A stretch of DNA of 64,000 nt from positions 2,574,432 through 2,638,431 of the forward strand of contig CM035357.1 in assembly GCA_020137815.1 (NCBI GenBank), given 5' to 3'. Position numbers and translations under genes: made by a program. Positions 1-30,900 of this stretch are shown one piece after another. Position 1 is the first letter of the stretch. Each line of letters opens with the position of its first letter. Below the pieces are notes generated by a model, which ran no database searches, was not told the origin of the DNA, and worked only from the letters and a program-made list of their open reading frames with translations. Origin of the DNA: Hormiphora californensis (taxonomy: Eukaryota > Ctenophora > Tentaculata > Cydippida > Pleurobrachiidae).

Positions 1-12424
<12,424 letters not shown>

Positions 12425-12683
12425 ACACACGGGGCATGCTGGAAGATGAAGGGGCCACTTGCACTGTCCACTGTCCAGGGTTGTTATGAGGAGACACAAT
12501 ATCGAATTTTGGAATTTTACCATTTTATTTATCTTTTTTAATCAACCTCTAACAACAGTAGTTTTATTATTCATTCGTTCCCAACAATTCTTTTGATAAA
12601 GTTTAGGAGTTAAGAAGACGCGTGTGCCCCTTCCCAACCCAGAACATTCCATACCCATTAACCCCAGCTCCTCCCGAAGCAAT

Positions 12684-12807
12684 ATGTTTGAAGTTATATT
12701 CGTGTTGGGACCCCCGGGCGCAGGCAAGGGAACACGTGCATCTGTCTGCGGGGGAGTTGCTACGCAACGAGATACGAGATAAGGGACCCGATGGGGAGCT
12801 TATTGAG
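12684..12807 (+). pseudogene. UMP-CMP kinase 5' exon fragment, internally deleted
   Basis: Starts MFEVIFVLGPPGAGKGT, the P-loop of nucleoside monophosphate kinases. After a +1-type break it continues VHLSAGELLRNEI and GPDGELIE, the UMP-CMP kinase NMP-binding motif, up to a GAG|GTAATT donor-like site. About 12 residues that normally join the two parts (the GTQC... helix) are missing and the frame is lost, so this is a broken exon. No downstream kinase exons were found. Confidence 0.65.
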
Positions 12808-13035
12808 GTAATTATCAGAGAAACAATTTTAGGGGGGGGCGTCTCCTTTTTTAGTTTTATTTCTGATGGATACAAATGAACTCATATTGATCATTGATTT
12901 TGATTATTCACTATTCAGTAACTTATTTATGATCCATCTATTAACTCACCCCCCCCCCTTTTAGGCGACTGTGCAATTTATGTTGTTCTACGATTGTGAT
13001 CTCTATTGTTTTGTTCCAACCCAGGGTCTAGCTAG

Positions 13036-13121
13036 GCAAGATCTGTACTGGTGATACGGGCCAGCTTGGTCTGGGGGACGATGTCCTAACGAGGAAGAAA
13101 CCCGCCGTCGTGAGCAAAGGT
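13036..13121 (+). pseudogene. Second RCC1 5'-blade exon fragment
   Basis: One frame reads TGDTGQLGLGDDVLTRKK then PAVVSK, ending at AAAG|GTAAGG. In RCC1 proteins this motif (GxGDxGQLGLGExVxERKKPA) lies N-terminal to the first exon seen at position 1. This is therefore a stray copy of the exon that should sit just left of the window. No further RCC1 exons follow it, so a partial tandem duplication is likely. Confidence 0.6.
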
Positions 13122-14390
13122 AAGGACGGTACTCTAGCTTGTTATGTTCTAACCCTCCCTTTACATTTGTAAAGGAAGGTGTTTAGGGGGCGGGGTGCCC
13201 GAAACACAGTCTAGCCAGACAAACTCTCACACGATTTATTCACTGATATCTAGGTTATTTAAATCCTCGGACACACATCCCGGCGTGCTACTGGAGGGGA
13301 TTTTATGGTTGGTGGCCGGTGGGCAAAGGGATTGGTGGGGATCAGAGTGGGTGGATACTGCATCATGCGAATTTGTGGGTGGCGTGTTCCTGCTGATTCT
13401 GTGGTTTTTTTATGTGTTCTACGTCTTATAATCAGTCAGCACGTGTACCGGAGTACAGGGAATCAATTTTTAGAACCGGCGAGAATGTCCTAATTGGGTC
13501 TAATTTGTTAGTGTGCATGTGGTTACAGTTATAAATCCAAAATCGTAAATCCTCTTTTTAGATGTATGACTAAGCACACACACACACACACACACACACA
13601 CTCTCTCTCTACTGGTGTAAAGTAAGGACGGCCCGGAAGGGGGCGTTTGGAAAGGGACGTTCTTGGGGTGGTTTCGTGACACGTATGGGGCGTACCCGTC
13701 AGCTGGAGCGTAAAGGCGAAAGTAAACACGTTTGTCTTTTATCTTGTGAATGTAAGTAACGGTAAAGGATTGTTACGTTCAGTTGACTAAGAGACACACG
13801 CTTTGAAGTTGCTTCGCTCCGACAAAAGAAACTCACTCTCAAAACATCAATCGCTCTTCTCTCTCAGATCTCAAAAACGCGCGCGCGTGTCACCAAAGCG
13901 ACACACACCGCGCGCGAAGATGCTGTGCTTTAAATGAACTCAGCGTCAAAACAAGCACCTTCGCGTAGGACACAGACACAAACACACATTCTCACACACG
14001 CACAACACAAACACACAGGGCTGCCCAGTTCTGCACCATTCCTCATCAGGAACAAAAAGCCCGTTGCCACCGACTCCTTTGAGCCGGTGACACGGGGTCC
14101 TCGACAGAATAGCCCAGAACTGTACCATGAGCACGGGACGTGAAAATAAACGAATATCGAGAAAGAGTAACACATGACTACTACAAGATACACTCTACAG
14201 GAGTTACGTTAACGGTAAAAATAATTCATTAAAATGTGTAGAATAATAAATCGGACCATAGCATACCCGGGTATAAATTAAGATCTTAAAAGCTTCACAT
14301 TTTGTGAATACAAACATGTTCATGGTCAGTAATACACTGTATAAAATATTACAATTTGTTTCTTTTTCTGTTTTCTCTTTCTCAGAGAAA
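13122..14390. other. Intergenic, simple repeats
   Basis: No supported gene. Holds a (CA)n tract at about 13576-13600, GC-rich CGCG clusters near 13870-13915 and CA-rich DNA near 13970-14015. ORFs of 60-88 residues here are low-complexity. Confidence 0.6.
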
Positions 14391-14877
14391 TTCTCGCTTT
14401 AAACAATGATTTCACGATGAAGGTAAGGAAGAAAGGTCTCTGAAGTTCCAATTAAAAGGGGGCATTGCTGTTCACGTTGCACCATGTTGGCCGATACCGT
14501 CCACCCCAGGAACACGATGTCAAAGGATGGCGCACAGGTTGATGGAAAATTGATGATGAATCTGGATCGGACACCGGTCGGTTTCACTCTTCTCAAGCGA
14601 GTTTCCAGGGGGTAATCAACCTTCAGCGACAGCCGGTTCCTGACAAAACCATTGATCTCAACCAATAGATCACGGCTTCTCTTCACCTCCTTATCATGTC
14701 TCAAGGAAGCAAAATATCGCATGTTCCCACTTCACATGAACTGTTCACCGGTATCGCAGATTGGTAGCTGCCATGTATCGTTAGGTAGCACATTTACCCT
14801 TGTCATCAGGTTTCAGTTTGTTTCTGGGTCATCAAAACATATCAACAGATAGAGGTCAGTTTGTATGGTTGCTGTTG

Positions 14878-15200
14878 TCGAGAACTCTCAACTTGGTTGG
14901 GGATTATAAAAATAAATCCAAAAGGATTTTAACGGGTTGTCGAGTACACACTCAACTTAGTTGTTAAAATAAAATCGAAATCCAAGAGGATTTGTGGGTT
15001 GTCGAGTACACTCAACTTGGTTGGGTTATAAAATAAATCCAAAAGGATTTTACGGGTTGTCGAGTACACTCAACTTAGTGTTAAAAATAAAATCGAAATC
15101 CAGAGGATTTGATGGGTTTGTCGAGTACACTCAACTTGGTTGGGGTTATAAAAATAAATCCAAAAGGATTTTAACGGTTTGTCGAGTATTCTCAACTTAT
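14878..15200. repeat. About 62-bp tandem repeat, alternating two variants
   Basis: Five units built around GTCGAGTACACTCAACTT(G/A), each ending in AAATCCAAAAGGATTTTA-like sequence. Type A (TTGGTTGGGGTTATAAAAAT) alternates with type B (TTAGTGTTAAAAATAAAATC), giving an approximately 125-bp dimer. Confidence 0.85.
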
Positions 15201-15425
15201 TAGTGTAAACACTGTTTAAATTGTAGAGGGAGATCAGAAGATCTTAACTTCCGGAACAGATGAGCCTCAATGTGGAGTCGAAGATGTTCAGGCATAGCAG
15301 CAGTCAGTGTTGGGGATGGCGAAATCTCGTGCACTGAGTAGGAACACACCTTCATATTCGACCACATGACAACTAACCCCTGAATCGGTCAGTGGTTTGA
15401 CTGAGCTCGAAGCCTGATTCTCCGG

Positions 15426-16477
15426 TCATTTCCTCCTGTAACTACTGGCGGAGAGGTTTGGTCTGGAGAAGGTGTTTTCCGCTGTCTCATGGTCATCTTC
15501 GGGTTGCTCTGGTGTTGGAGAAGATGTTTCCGCTGTATCATGGTCATCTTCGGGTTGCTCTGGTGATGGAGAAGATGTTTCCGCTATCTTTTGATCAGCT
15601 TCGGGTTTCTCTGGTGTTGGCACATTTCAACTGAAGTTTCGTTACAATCCGGGTGATCTGCATTTGCATGCTGAACTAGAACTGGCATCATTGGTGGGTT
15701 TGATTCGGTTTCCTTCAGTTTCTCCGAATTTTTACACTCTACCGTTTTGCCGTTGCGTGCAAATAACTTCAACTTTCCCACACCAATAACCTTGTCTCCT
15801 ACGCTCATCTTCACTCTGAGAGGTAGGGGCTGAGCACTTGGCTCACTGGAAAAGGTCCACTGAATCTAGCCCAAATTTATGTACTGGGCACGGGATTTTT
15901 ACCAAACTTGATCTCCAATGCAAGCTCCGGGTCATTTAGTCTCTTGTTGAATTGCTTTTTGGCCGCTATTAGGTCTTCATCCACGTTCTGCCTGATTTTG
16001 TAACTCAAGTTACAGATTTCTCGGTAGCGGTTGTAACGGACGCTGGAATGCCCATCTGTGGAGTCTTATCCTTTTATCCTGGGTCGGCGAAGATGTAACG
16101 CCATCACTGTTTGGTTCTGTGCCAAATACAATCCTGTGTGCCGTGAAGCCTGTTCTTCTGGATCTGGTGTGTTTAGCTTGAAACCACACTTGTTCAAGAT
16201 GCAAGTCCCAATCTTTAGGTTGGATTCAAACAGGGTTGCTCTGAGGATTCGATCAATCTTTTTGTTGCTATTTTCAGCACGTCCAGTACTGCGGGCTGAA
16301 TAAGCTTGGCCGTGTTGAACTTTTACGTTCAGTTTTTCGAAGAAATCTTTGAATTCTTTGCCATTGGTTCTGATGTTGATCACATATTTTCTCTCGGCCA
16401 ACCGAATTTCCAGATCCAATGAGCGAGAATTTTCTCACGGCTCGCAAACGGATCCGTTGGGTCTCGGAGGCACGCAA
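15426..16477 (-). pseudogene. Decayed LTR-retrotransposon pol 3' end (integrase)
   Basis: Minus-strand frames carry the end of an integrase core: GKEFKDFFEKLNVKVQHG, then AYSARSTGRAENSNKKIDRI (the xGxxERxN-type motif). After a frameshift near 16220 comes KDWDLHLEQ and TGFTAHRIVFGTEPN, typical of Gypsy-type integrases. A tail (15814-15426) contains VGDKVIGV followed by Pro/Glu/Asp-rich repeats (PEQPEDDHDTAETSS). Several frame breaks and no LTRs were recognised, so it is a dead fragment. Reverse transcriptase and protease were not found. Confidence 0.6.
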
Positions 16478-16499
16478 CTAGAAAAGTTGAATAAACGTC

Positions 16500-19030
16500 G
16501 TAAAATTTGTTAGGTTTTGAAAAAATTTTTTGATTTGGGGGTTGGGGGGGCCCCCGTTTTTTGTTTTTTCATTTTTTTGATTTTTTCCCTTTAAACCTTT
16601 TTTAAAATCTTTTTTTTCCGAGCGGGTAAGACATGGAATCGCAAAACTTAATATTTTTTGGTTAGATTAATAAATCTGTTTGGAAAATGGCGGTTATGGG
16701 GAATAAAACGCTCACCATATATAAATCAAAGTCAGCTGTGTATGCCAGAGTTATTCACCAAAGCACGTATGATGCTATAAACAAAACTTTTTAATGACTT
16801 ACTGATACGTTGATTTTCCAAAGCACATGGCCTATGTTCCACTCAGTGAGATGGTTTATTTTATGTTTAGAGTAGATAAAATTGAGGGTAAGAAAAAAGT
16901 TTGCTATGCTTAAAAACAGTTCAAGGTATAATATATGCACCCCAAGGGATGGGCCGAAAAGGTAGAAGAAGGGAGGAGACTGCGAGAGGGGTTGGAATAA
17001 AGATCATTGTTTGTTACATTATCTGAAGTTTACTGTATATTGGTTAAAACAAACATTAGGGTTGTATTTGTTCCGAAAGCTAACACATTAGCCAGGAGTT
17101 GCGAATTGGAGCGATGTGTGGGTTGGGGCTAGAATACAGTTAAACCCTGGCGCAAGATTGGAAGTAATTGTGCGCCGAAAACTCTCGCCTTGATAGAGGG
17201 TTTGAGTGATTGCACTGGAGAGCGGGGGGGGGGTTGTCACAGGTTGTCGCGGGGCCTGCTTCCTGGGTAATAATGTCCAAAATCCCAATGGACCCTCCCA
17301 TCTTAGATAGGGTGCCATGGTAGTACTCGCTGTAGTGCGAGCTTTCGTAAACTTTTGACCCGATACTACATGGTTATCTCCGGCCATTCTTTATTAACAG
17401 TGAAGTGACTGAAGTGTGGCCCACACCCTATAAGATAACTGGTGATGTTGCACCATATTGAAACTTGAGGTCACATTATATAATATGATGTAACCATGCT
17501 AAGTCAATTTTCATGGTTCTAGTCTGTATTCGCTCGAGAGTGAGATCATGTAGTGAGCTCCCTTGTAGAGCTCCCTTAAAAGGGCATTATAAAGTGGTGG
17601 CAGATGTTACCTTTCAGCTTTCTTGAATGTGGTGTGAAATGTCTCTCTTAATCCCTTTAACAAACCCCTTATAAAGTCGGGAGAGATTCATCTATATGTT
17701 TCTTATTTCTTCTCCTCCCTCTCAAAATATCTCGGCATGCTTTCCCAAACTTGCATTGGTGGTACCCCTCGTTGCCCTGGGGGCCCCTGTATCTATAGCG
17801 TCCTGATGCTATACATAGGCATTGTTGTTCTAAATGTTACGGTCTATTCCCTCGCACGGGCCAATCAGATCCCTTTACTGAGTCTCACGTGATCGGATGA
17901 AGTCACGTGACCACGCACCAGATGGTATATAACAGTGTTAGCGAAGAGAAGGAAAGTGCCCCCTTTTTCCGCGTTGTAATAGTAGTTTGAACATTGTTAG
18001 TTGTTACACACACGCCCTCCCCTGCATACACTACTTTAACGTGCGAAGCGTGCCAGTACAATTTGATATAGGAAGTGCTGGAAATTGGTTAATTTTCACT
18101 GTAAAGAAGTTCTCAACATGAGTTCCATATTGTGTTTTTTAAAGAAATTCTAGGCGGCAGTGAATCACTCATGCCAGTGATACTTGTTGAGTAAGGGGTG
18201 ACCTTACAGAGCAACTTACAAAAAATACTGGTAATTTTGTCGCGTGACTATCGTCTATCACGGGTACTTTTTGGAGTCAACAAAGTGATACTGAAAGCTC
18301 AAAAGTTTCTCATTTTTCTGCAGTTTCTCTTGCAACTTGATTCCCAAGATTCTGATGTATTTCCACAGAACTTTAACCAAGATAAGCAAATTAATTTAAT
18401 GAAATATAGATTAATCGTTCTCCGAAATTACTGATAACAGTGCAAACATGCAAGCTGTGTCTTTGTGCATAATGTCCGTCAGCTGATAGTACTGTGAGCT
18501 TGCAGGCCGCAGGGGTATTTCTCATTTTGGGGGTATTCGTGGTGTATAAAGGAATAGTATGGCAGTTGTACTATCAAAATGCTTTTAAATACTTACAAAA
18601 TTCACCTTACCTCGTTTGAAGGCAATGACAGATATTCTCGATTATATATTCTCATATCCTCGGATAAAAGCAATTTTGTAGGAATTCAGTTCGCTGTTTG
18701 ACCAGATGGTCGACCCAAAATTCCCCACTTGAAAACAGGTAGTAAGCTTTAGGTTTATTAGAGTAGACATAAACGCCGAGGGCCGAAGGGGTGCGGGGCC
18801 GGGAACGGAACGCCGCGGCAGCCGTGCGCCGAGCGGAGGCCAGCCTGCGACTAGAGCGAGGGAGAGGACGCGCGCGCGCGAAGAAGAGTGCGCGCGGAGC
18901 GCAAGGCGGACGCGCGCGAGATGGGCTTTTCTTCTCTTCCTCCCTCCGCCTCCTCTCCTCTTCCTAGCCGCGTTTTCTCTAACCCCTCTAAGAGCCTCTC
19001 TCCTCTCACTCATTCACACACACACACACA

Positions 19031-19071
<41 letters not shown>

Positions 19072-19670
19072 ACTCTCTCTCTCTTTCTCCCTCCCTCTCT
19101 CCCTCTTCGCACGCTAAGCTACATAATGAAACACTCAGAATTGTACGGTGGGCTTTGTTTGATGTTTCTCTGCTTGGTAGCATACCCCTACCCCCCAACC
19201 CCCCGATGAACAATTGCCCCCCATGCCAGTGAGTAGTTGCCTTGTTCGACCCTAAAAAGGGTTTGAACAAAACAAGTGAGTAGCGGGGTTAACTGAGCGA
19301 CGTCTCATATTTCCTGTTCAGTGAGACACTGTTCACCCTGCTATTGTGCTCTCATTCCCTCCTCCTCTATGTGTATATCAAGTTTCATCGTTTGAGCTCC
19401 ATCGCTATAATGTAGTTGCACAGGCTGGTTTGGTAGCTCTGTTGTGTAGTTAACCAGTTATGAAAAGTTAGTTAGTTCCTAGTTAGCACTTAGCCTTAGT
19501 TAGTTCCTAGTTAGTCAGTTAGTTCCTAGAGCTCTCAACCATCCTTCCTAACCTCTTCAGATTGAATCACTTCTCCCTCTCTCTTCATTTTTTTTAGTTC
19601 TTAGATATTATATTTTGTTAATTTTGTCTAATTGATTCAGTAAATTAACCTCATTTTGTATCCAGCCAAC
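16500..19670. other. Intergenic, no supported gene
   Basis: A 99-residue minus frame at 17387-17088 has no recognisable domain. Two CACGTGA-type sites and a TATATAA box (about 17885-17930) could be promoter-like but no downstream ORF supports this. 18780-19110 is a GC-rich block followed by CA/CT microsatellite; its long frames are compositional artefacts. Confidence 0.5.
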
Positions 19671-25857
<6,187 letters not shown>

Positions 25858-25964
25858 GAGAGTTCACAGTGACAAGAAAGTGCAGCGATAGGAATTTTTA
25901 AAGACTGAATGAAGCAGTGATTTAGTAGTGCACTTGGCTGTTTTTTCTAATTATCAAAATATGT

Positions 25965-25970
25965 AATAAA
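25965..25970 (+). promoter_or_regulatory. Polyadenylation signal AATAAA
   Basis: Canonical hexamer 108 bases after the downstream stop of the thyroglobulin-domain gene. Confidence 0.6.
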
Positions 25971-25975
25971 CTGAT

Positions 25976-26776
25976 CCAGATTTGGTCTACATAGCCAATT
26001 TTTAGGAGTCATAATTCATGTGACATGTTTTGTAGGTTTCAGAACCAGTTGAAAATTGTTAGAAACGTGTTGTATGAGTCTAAAAAAGTTCAAAATATTC
26101 ACATTTTGTCAAATTGCCAATTTGTTAAAAAATGTGGCGCGCAAAAAGAAAACGCGCTTATAAAAGTAGGGAGCCGCGCGCAAATTATTATTTTAAAAAA
26201 TGAAAGCGCGCGCGCTCGTTCAAAAAATTTCGCGTTTCGATTTCAAAAACAGAAAATCCGAAATCGCCAAAAAGGCACCGGTGCTTGAATGTGCTGAGTG
26301 CTCCGCAGTCATTCTCAATACACGGTTTTAGAAAAAGGTCGATAGTCATCCGACATCTGCCGTTAGTCCTCCGCCGTCGGTCGTCCAGGGGCTTGTACTG
26401 TTGACCCTTAATATTTATTGTTTATTTGAGTGAGTGATTTTAAGATTTATTTATTACTAACCCCAACACCGGGGGCAAATGATCGAACCCAATGTGAATG
26501 AGACTCATCGCGATTAACTCTTCATACGGTTACCACCTTTCTCTCTTCGGCAGCTTCTCTTCGGCTGTTGGAAAGTGATGCCAATCGGTGTTGGGGTTAG
26601 TGCATTACGAAAAAAAAGAGTTGACCCTTGGTATCTCTAGCTGCTCGCTGTCTAACTCGTTGTTGTCTCATGGAACTCTCTTACCGCTTGCACCCCCCTT
26701 GATGTGACACTGCTATGGAATCGAAAACCTCTTTATTTATCGCCATTGTTTCTGTCAAAACAAAATTATTGTTTCT
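25976..26776. other. Intergenic
   Basis: No gene recognised. Contains short GCGCGC-rich patches (about 26150-26230); the 87-aa frame over them has no recognisable domain. Confidence 0.5.
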
Positions 26777-27591
26777 GTGGTTATTTCATTCCCGAGCGGC
26801 ATAAAAACATTTATCAATTCTTGGAATCCCTTTTCCTATGAGAACTACATCTATAATGGCCCCGGTGGTGAGTCAATATCACCTAGCAATACGGTGAGGG
26901 ATCTAGGAGTCCTCCTTTCTTCAGACTGTACATGGACTGAACACATCGGTAATATCACTGCCAAGGCCCGTCGCATGAGTGGATGGGCGCTCAGTGTATT
27001 TAGAGATAGGTCAGACGAGACCATGCTAACGTTGCTGAAATCAATCATTAGACCCCAGGTAGAGTACTGCTGTCCACTGTGGAGTCCTACTAAAAAGTCA
27101 GACATTGGATTAGTTGAGGAAACCCAGAGATACTTTACCCGTAGGATTAAAAGCTGTTCTGGTATGGGTTACTGGGACAGATTAAAGCATCTGAATTTAC
27201 TGTCTCTTCAACGACGACGTGAGCGATATATGATTATCCACGTCTGGAAAGTTCTCCATAAGGTTGCACCTAACAGTACTGGGCTATTGTTCAATGAGCA
27301 CCCCGTCTTGGTATTAGGGCAGTGATTCCCCGTTATAATTACCTCGCAGCCAAAACCATCTCTGGACCATATGATGCATCTTTCGGTGTAAGAGGAGCCC
27401 AGATTTGGAACTCCTTGCCCCGTGCAGTGAGAGGATCTATCTCACTTCTCGAGCTGAAGCAGTCCCTTGGATCCTACTTATCCACTATCCCTGATCAGCC
27501 ACCTGTTCGCGGTTATCGTGTGGAGCATAGTAACTCCCTTTTCGATTGGAGGAATGACCCAAGTGTTTTTAGAGAGATGAGCGATTCATGA
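26777..27591 (+). pseudogene. 5'-truncated non-LTR retrotransposon, RT C-terminal end
   Basis: Two overlapping frames (26777-27325 and 27322-27591) give the thumb and C-terminal region of a LINE reverse transcriptase: VRDLGVLLSSDCTWTEHI, SIIRPQVEYCCPLWSP, EETQRYFTRRI, RLKHLNLLSLQRRRERY, then RGAQIWNSLPRAVR and a C-terminal tail. The motifs are those of CR1/L2/jockey-type elements and differ from the LINE at 46643-51493. The catalytic RT core is absent and a frameshift near 27322 splits the rest, so it is dead. Confidence 0.75.
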
Positions 27592-27919
27592 AGTTATTTT
27601 GCTTTTAATCGTGACTTGACTGCACATATAAATCGCTGACGTATTGTCTTCTGAGTGTTAGCTTTTGCTGAGCTGAAACTTTGTGTACCTAACTTAATCT
27701 ATTTTTATGAATGTTTATGAATGTTTATGAAACTTACTAGTATATGATACTTAACTGGTTTATCAATGAGACATTGCTTATCGGAAGACATGTCACACCA
27801 CTTTCCGTCTGCTTGCATTAGTGAATTATCGTTAGCAAAACCTTTTCTCGGGGGTTGATATTGTATACAGTATAGATTTAATATATCTGGGGTATTCTTC
27901 CTCTCAGCATGCTTAACAG

Positions 27920-30900
27920 ATGAGTTGGCTGACAACACTCACCGCTCTCACCCTGCTACTCCTAAAATCACTCGCATCCGACTACAAGATCTACTGGTCG
28001 GGTAGACACGTCCATGGACAGTAAGTATACTTTCGAAGTTTCGGTAGTTGAGATCCTGTAAATTGTCTGCTGTAGTACTGTTTGTAGTACTGTTTGTTCC
28101 ATCTTGTTTGAACCAGGACCCTCATTGTTTCGTTTTGCTACCGCTTTTCTTCACCAGGGAAATGAACGTGCTATATGGAAGCGCCGTTGAATTCCGATGC
28201 CATAATCACACTGTGCAGAATCTCTACGAAGTTTCCAAAGAGGAATATGAAAAGTAAGTGGATGTTTAGAACTGAGAGACGGGTAGTTAATTATACACCT
28301 CTCTCTCTCATCTTCTGAATGAATTGTCGTGTGTGTATTTGTTGTTCATGTGAGAGCAACTTTTCACTCGTTTAATTAATTTCGCACAACTGTATCTATC
28401 TTAACCCCTTCTCCCTCAGGTTGCAAAGAATAATNNNNNNNNNNNNNNNNNNNNNNNNNNNNNNNNNNNNNNNNNNNNNNNNNNNNNNNNNNNNNNNNNN
28501 NNNNNNNNNNNNNNNNNNNNNNNNNNNNNNNNNNGGGGGGAAAAAAAAAAAAAAAAGCGAGAAAGGGAAAAACCCGTCCTTTCCCTCTCCTTTTTAATTT
28601 TTTTGAAAATTTTCCCTTTTTCCCAGCTTTTTCCCCTAATAAAATTCCATTGGGGAAAAAAAGGGGGGGGGGAAAAGGGAAGGGGGGAAAAGGGGAAAAG
28701 GAGAGAGGAGAAGGAAAGAGAGAGACGAAAGGGGGGAAGGGAGGGGAAAATTTAAAGAAATTTTTTTTTTTTTTTTTTATCAAAACAAAAAGGACCCTTA
28801 GCCCAGGGAAGGAATGGGGAGAGAAAAGGGAAAAGAAAAGATAGAAAAGAGAAGAAGGAGAAAAGAAAAAAGAGAGAAAAAGAGGGAGAAAATGAAGAGG
28901 GAGGAAAATAAAAAAGAAGAAAAATCACTACCCGATAGGGGGAATGTTGGTTTTTGTAGAAGGGTGGGGGGGGGAAAAGGGGAAAAGGAAGAAAAGAGGG
29001 TGAGGGGGGGAAAAAATTTTAATAGGAAAAAGAGGTAATTGAATGGAAAAGTTGTGGGGGCTGGGAAAAATTTAATTAAGGGAACAACATTTTTTTTTTT
29101 TCTTCTTTACTTTCTCTTTTTTTTCTTTCTCTTTCTCCCCTTCTCTCTCTCTCCTTCTCTCTCCCCCCCCTTCTAATTAAACCATAGATAGCAAAAGTGT
29201 TGCATTTGGAAATTTGAGAAGGCATCATCATACTCAAAAAAAGTAACATCGTCAAGGTTTATAGATAACTGGCTATTTTTTTCCCCCTACTGTATGATTT
29301 TACCCCCATCTCCCTTCTTCTCACATGTTTTCCTCAGTGCTCCTTTAGTACCTAGTGAAAGTAAACGGGGGGAAGGGGGGAGTAGATGGTGAGAAGTGGA
29401 AAAGGTGAAAATTGGGAAAGATGAAGGGTGAGGGGGGAAGGAAAAAAAGGGGAGCGAGGGGGGGGACCCGGGGGATTATAGTAGGGTCGGGGGTAAGTAG
29501 GAAAAAGAAATTTGAAAATTTACAGGGAATGGTGAGGAGGAGAGAGGGTGAGAGAGAGAAAGTGAGAGAGAAAGTGAGGATGGCCCCCCTGGTTTTCAGG
29601 GACGCTACTCTATGGTTTTCCTCACCATAGTAAACCCCTCCCGTTTGTCATAACCAAAGTTAGTTCACAGTTATACACGTGTGGCCGGGGATGGGAACCA
29701 AGAAAATTAGGGCAACAAGTGGTGCGGGATAGCTGCGGGATAAACGGATTGGCACCCTTTCCACACCCCTTCTTTGGGGCCCCTAAAAGGTACCAGAACC
29801 CCCCCCCCTGGCCTCTTTTCCCAGGGGGAGGGGTGTGGGGAAAAACCCTTGTGAAAATAGGCTTCTCTCTCTTTCTTCTCTTTCTCTTCTTTTCTCTCTC
29901 TCTCTCTTCCCCGCAATCTTTTATCGAAATGTTTTAAAAAGGAGAGGCGGGGTGATCTTTGGGGCACCCATACACACAGTAAACCCAAAGGGATATTATA
30001 TACCCGGCAAATCTGTATTTGGCTCAATTAATAGGGGGGGGGGGGAGTGAAGGGAGAGGGGAGAGGAGAGAGAGGAAAGGAGGGGGCCCAAAAGGGGAGA
30101 GAGAGAAGAGGAGATTGGTGATTACGAGACACATTTTCATGAAATGTGATTTGGGGGAATCCTGGCAGATCAACTGGACTCAGCTTACAAAATTCCAGAA
30201 AAATATTTTAGTCAGAAGAGAAAAAAGTCACCAAAGGTTTCAAACGTTTCAAAGAGACAGTTTTTTTCTTTCCGATATAAGGTTTTAAAAAGGGGATTTT
30301 TTATGACCCTTTTTTCCCCTTCCAGGGTCCGGCCCCAAAAACGGTCAAATCATTTTTAACCCCCCCCTTCCCCCCCCCATATCAATCTCGATCCCCACAC
30401 AAAATTAAACAATTTATTATTTTGAAGCCCGTGAAGAAAAATAAAATTTTCCAGAGGGGGGCGGTGCGAGGGGGAAGGTAATTGAGAACATATCCTTTTA
30501 TTTTAAAGAGAATATATTTTTCTGCCATTATGGACGTAAATTTGATTCAAAAAAAACGAAAGCAAAACCTTTTTGGCCCAATTTTTGAGATTTTTAAAAA
30601 AAAAAAGAAGGAGGGGACCCCAGGGGGGGGGGAAAGAAAAAAGGGGGGAAAAAAGGGGGGAAAAAAAAGGGGGAAAAAAAAAAAAAAAGGGGAGGGAAGG
30701 GAAAGGGAAAAAAAAAACCCCCGGGAAAAAAAAAACGGTTTTTCTTCTTTTTCCTTCCCCTTTTTCCCACCACAAATATCCCCTAAAGGAAAGGGGGACG
30801 GGGTTGGGGGTTAAATTTTAAAATTTTCCCAAGACCCCCCCCAGATGTGAAAAGCCCCCGAAACTAACTTGATAGAAAGGTGACCCATGAAGACCCAAAA

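Noticed and set aside
14399-14722. 107-aa minus ORF
   Set aside because: No recognisable domain; it may belong to the decayed retrotransposon nearby, but I cannot support it as a gene.
17880-17960. CACGTG plus TATATAA as a gene promoter
   Set aside because: No supported downstream exon; CACGTGAC also occurs inside MITEs and palindromes in this window.
18642-19270. Arg/Ala-rich and Ser/Leu-rich ORFs of 66-123 aa
   Set aside because: GC-rich and CT microsatellite composition; no domain or splice structure.
28376-30821. Many Lys/Gly/Glu/Arg-rich or Phe/Pro-rich ORFs
   Set aside because: Sit in homopolymer-rich, probably erroneous sequence next to an N gap; one frame even crosses the Ns.
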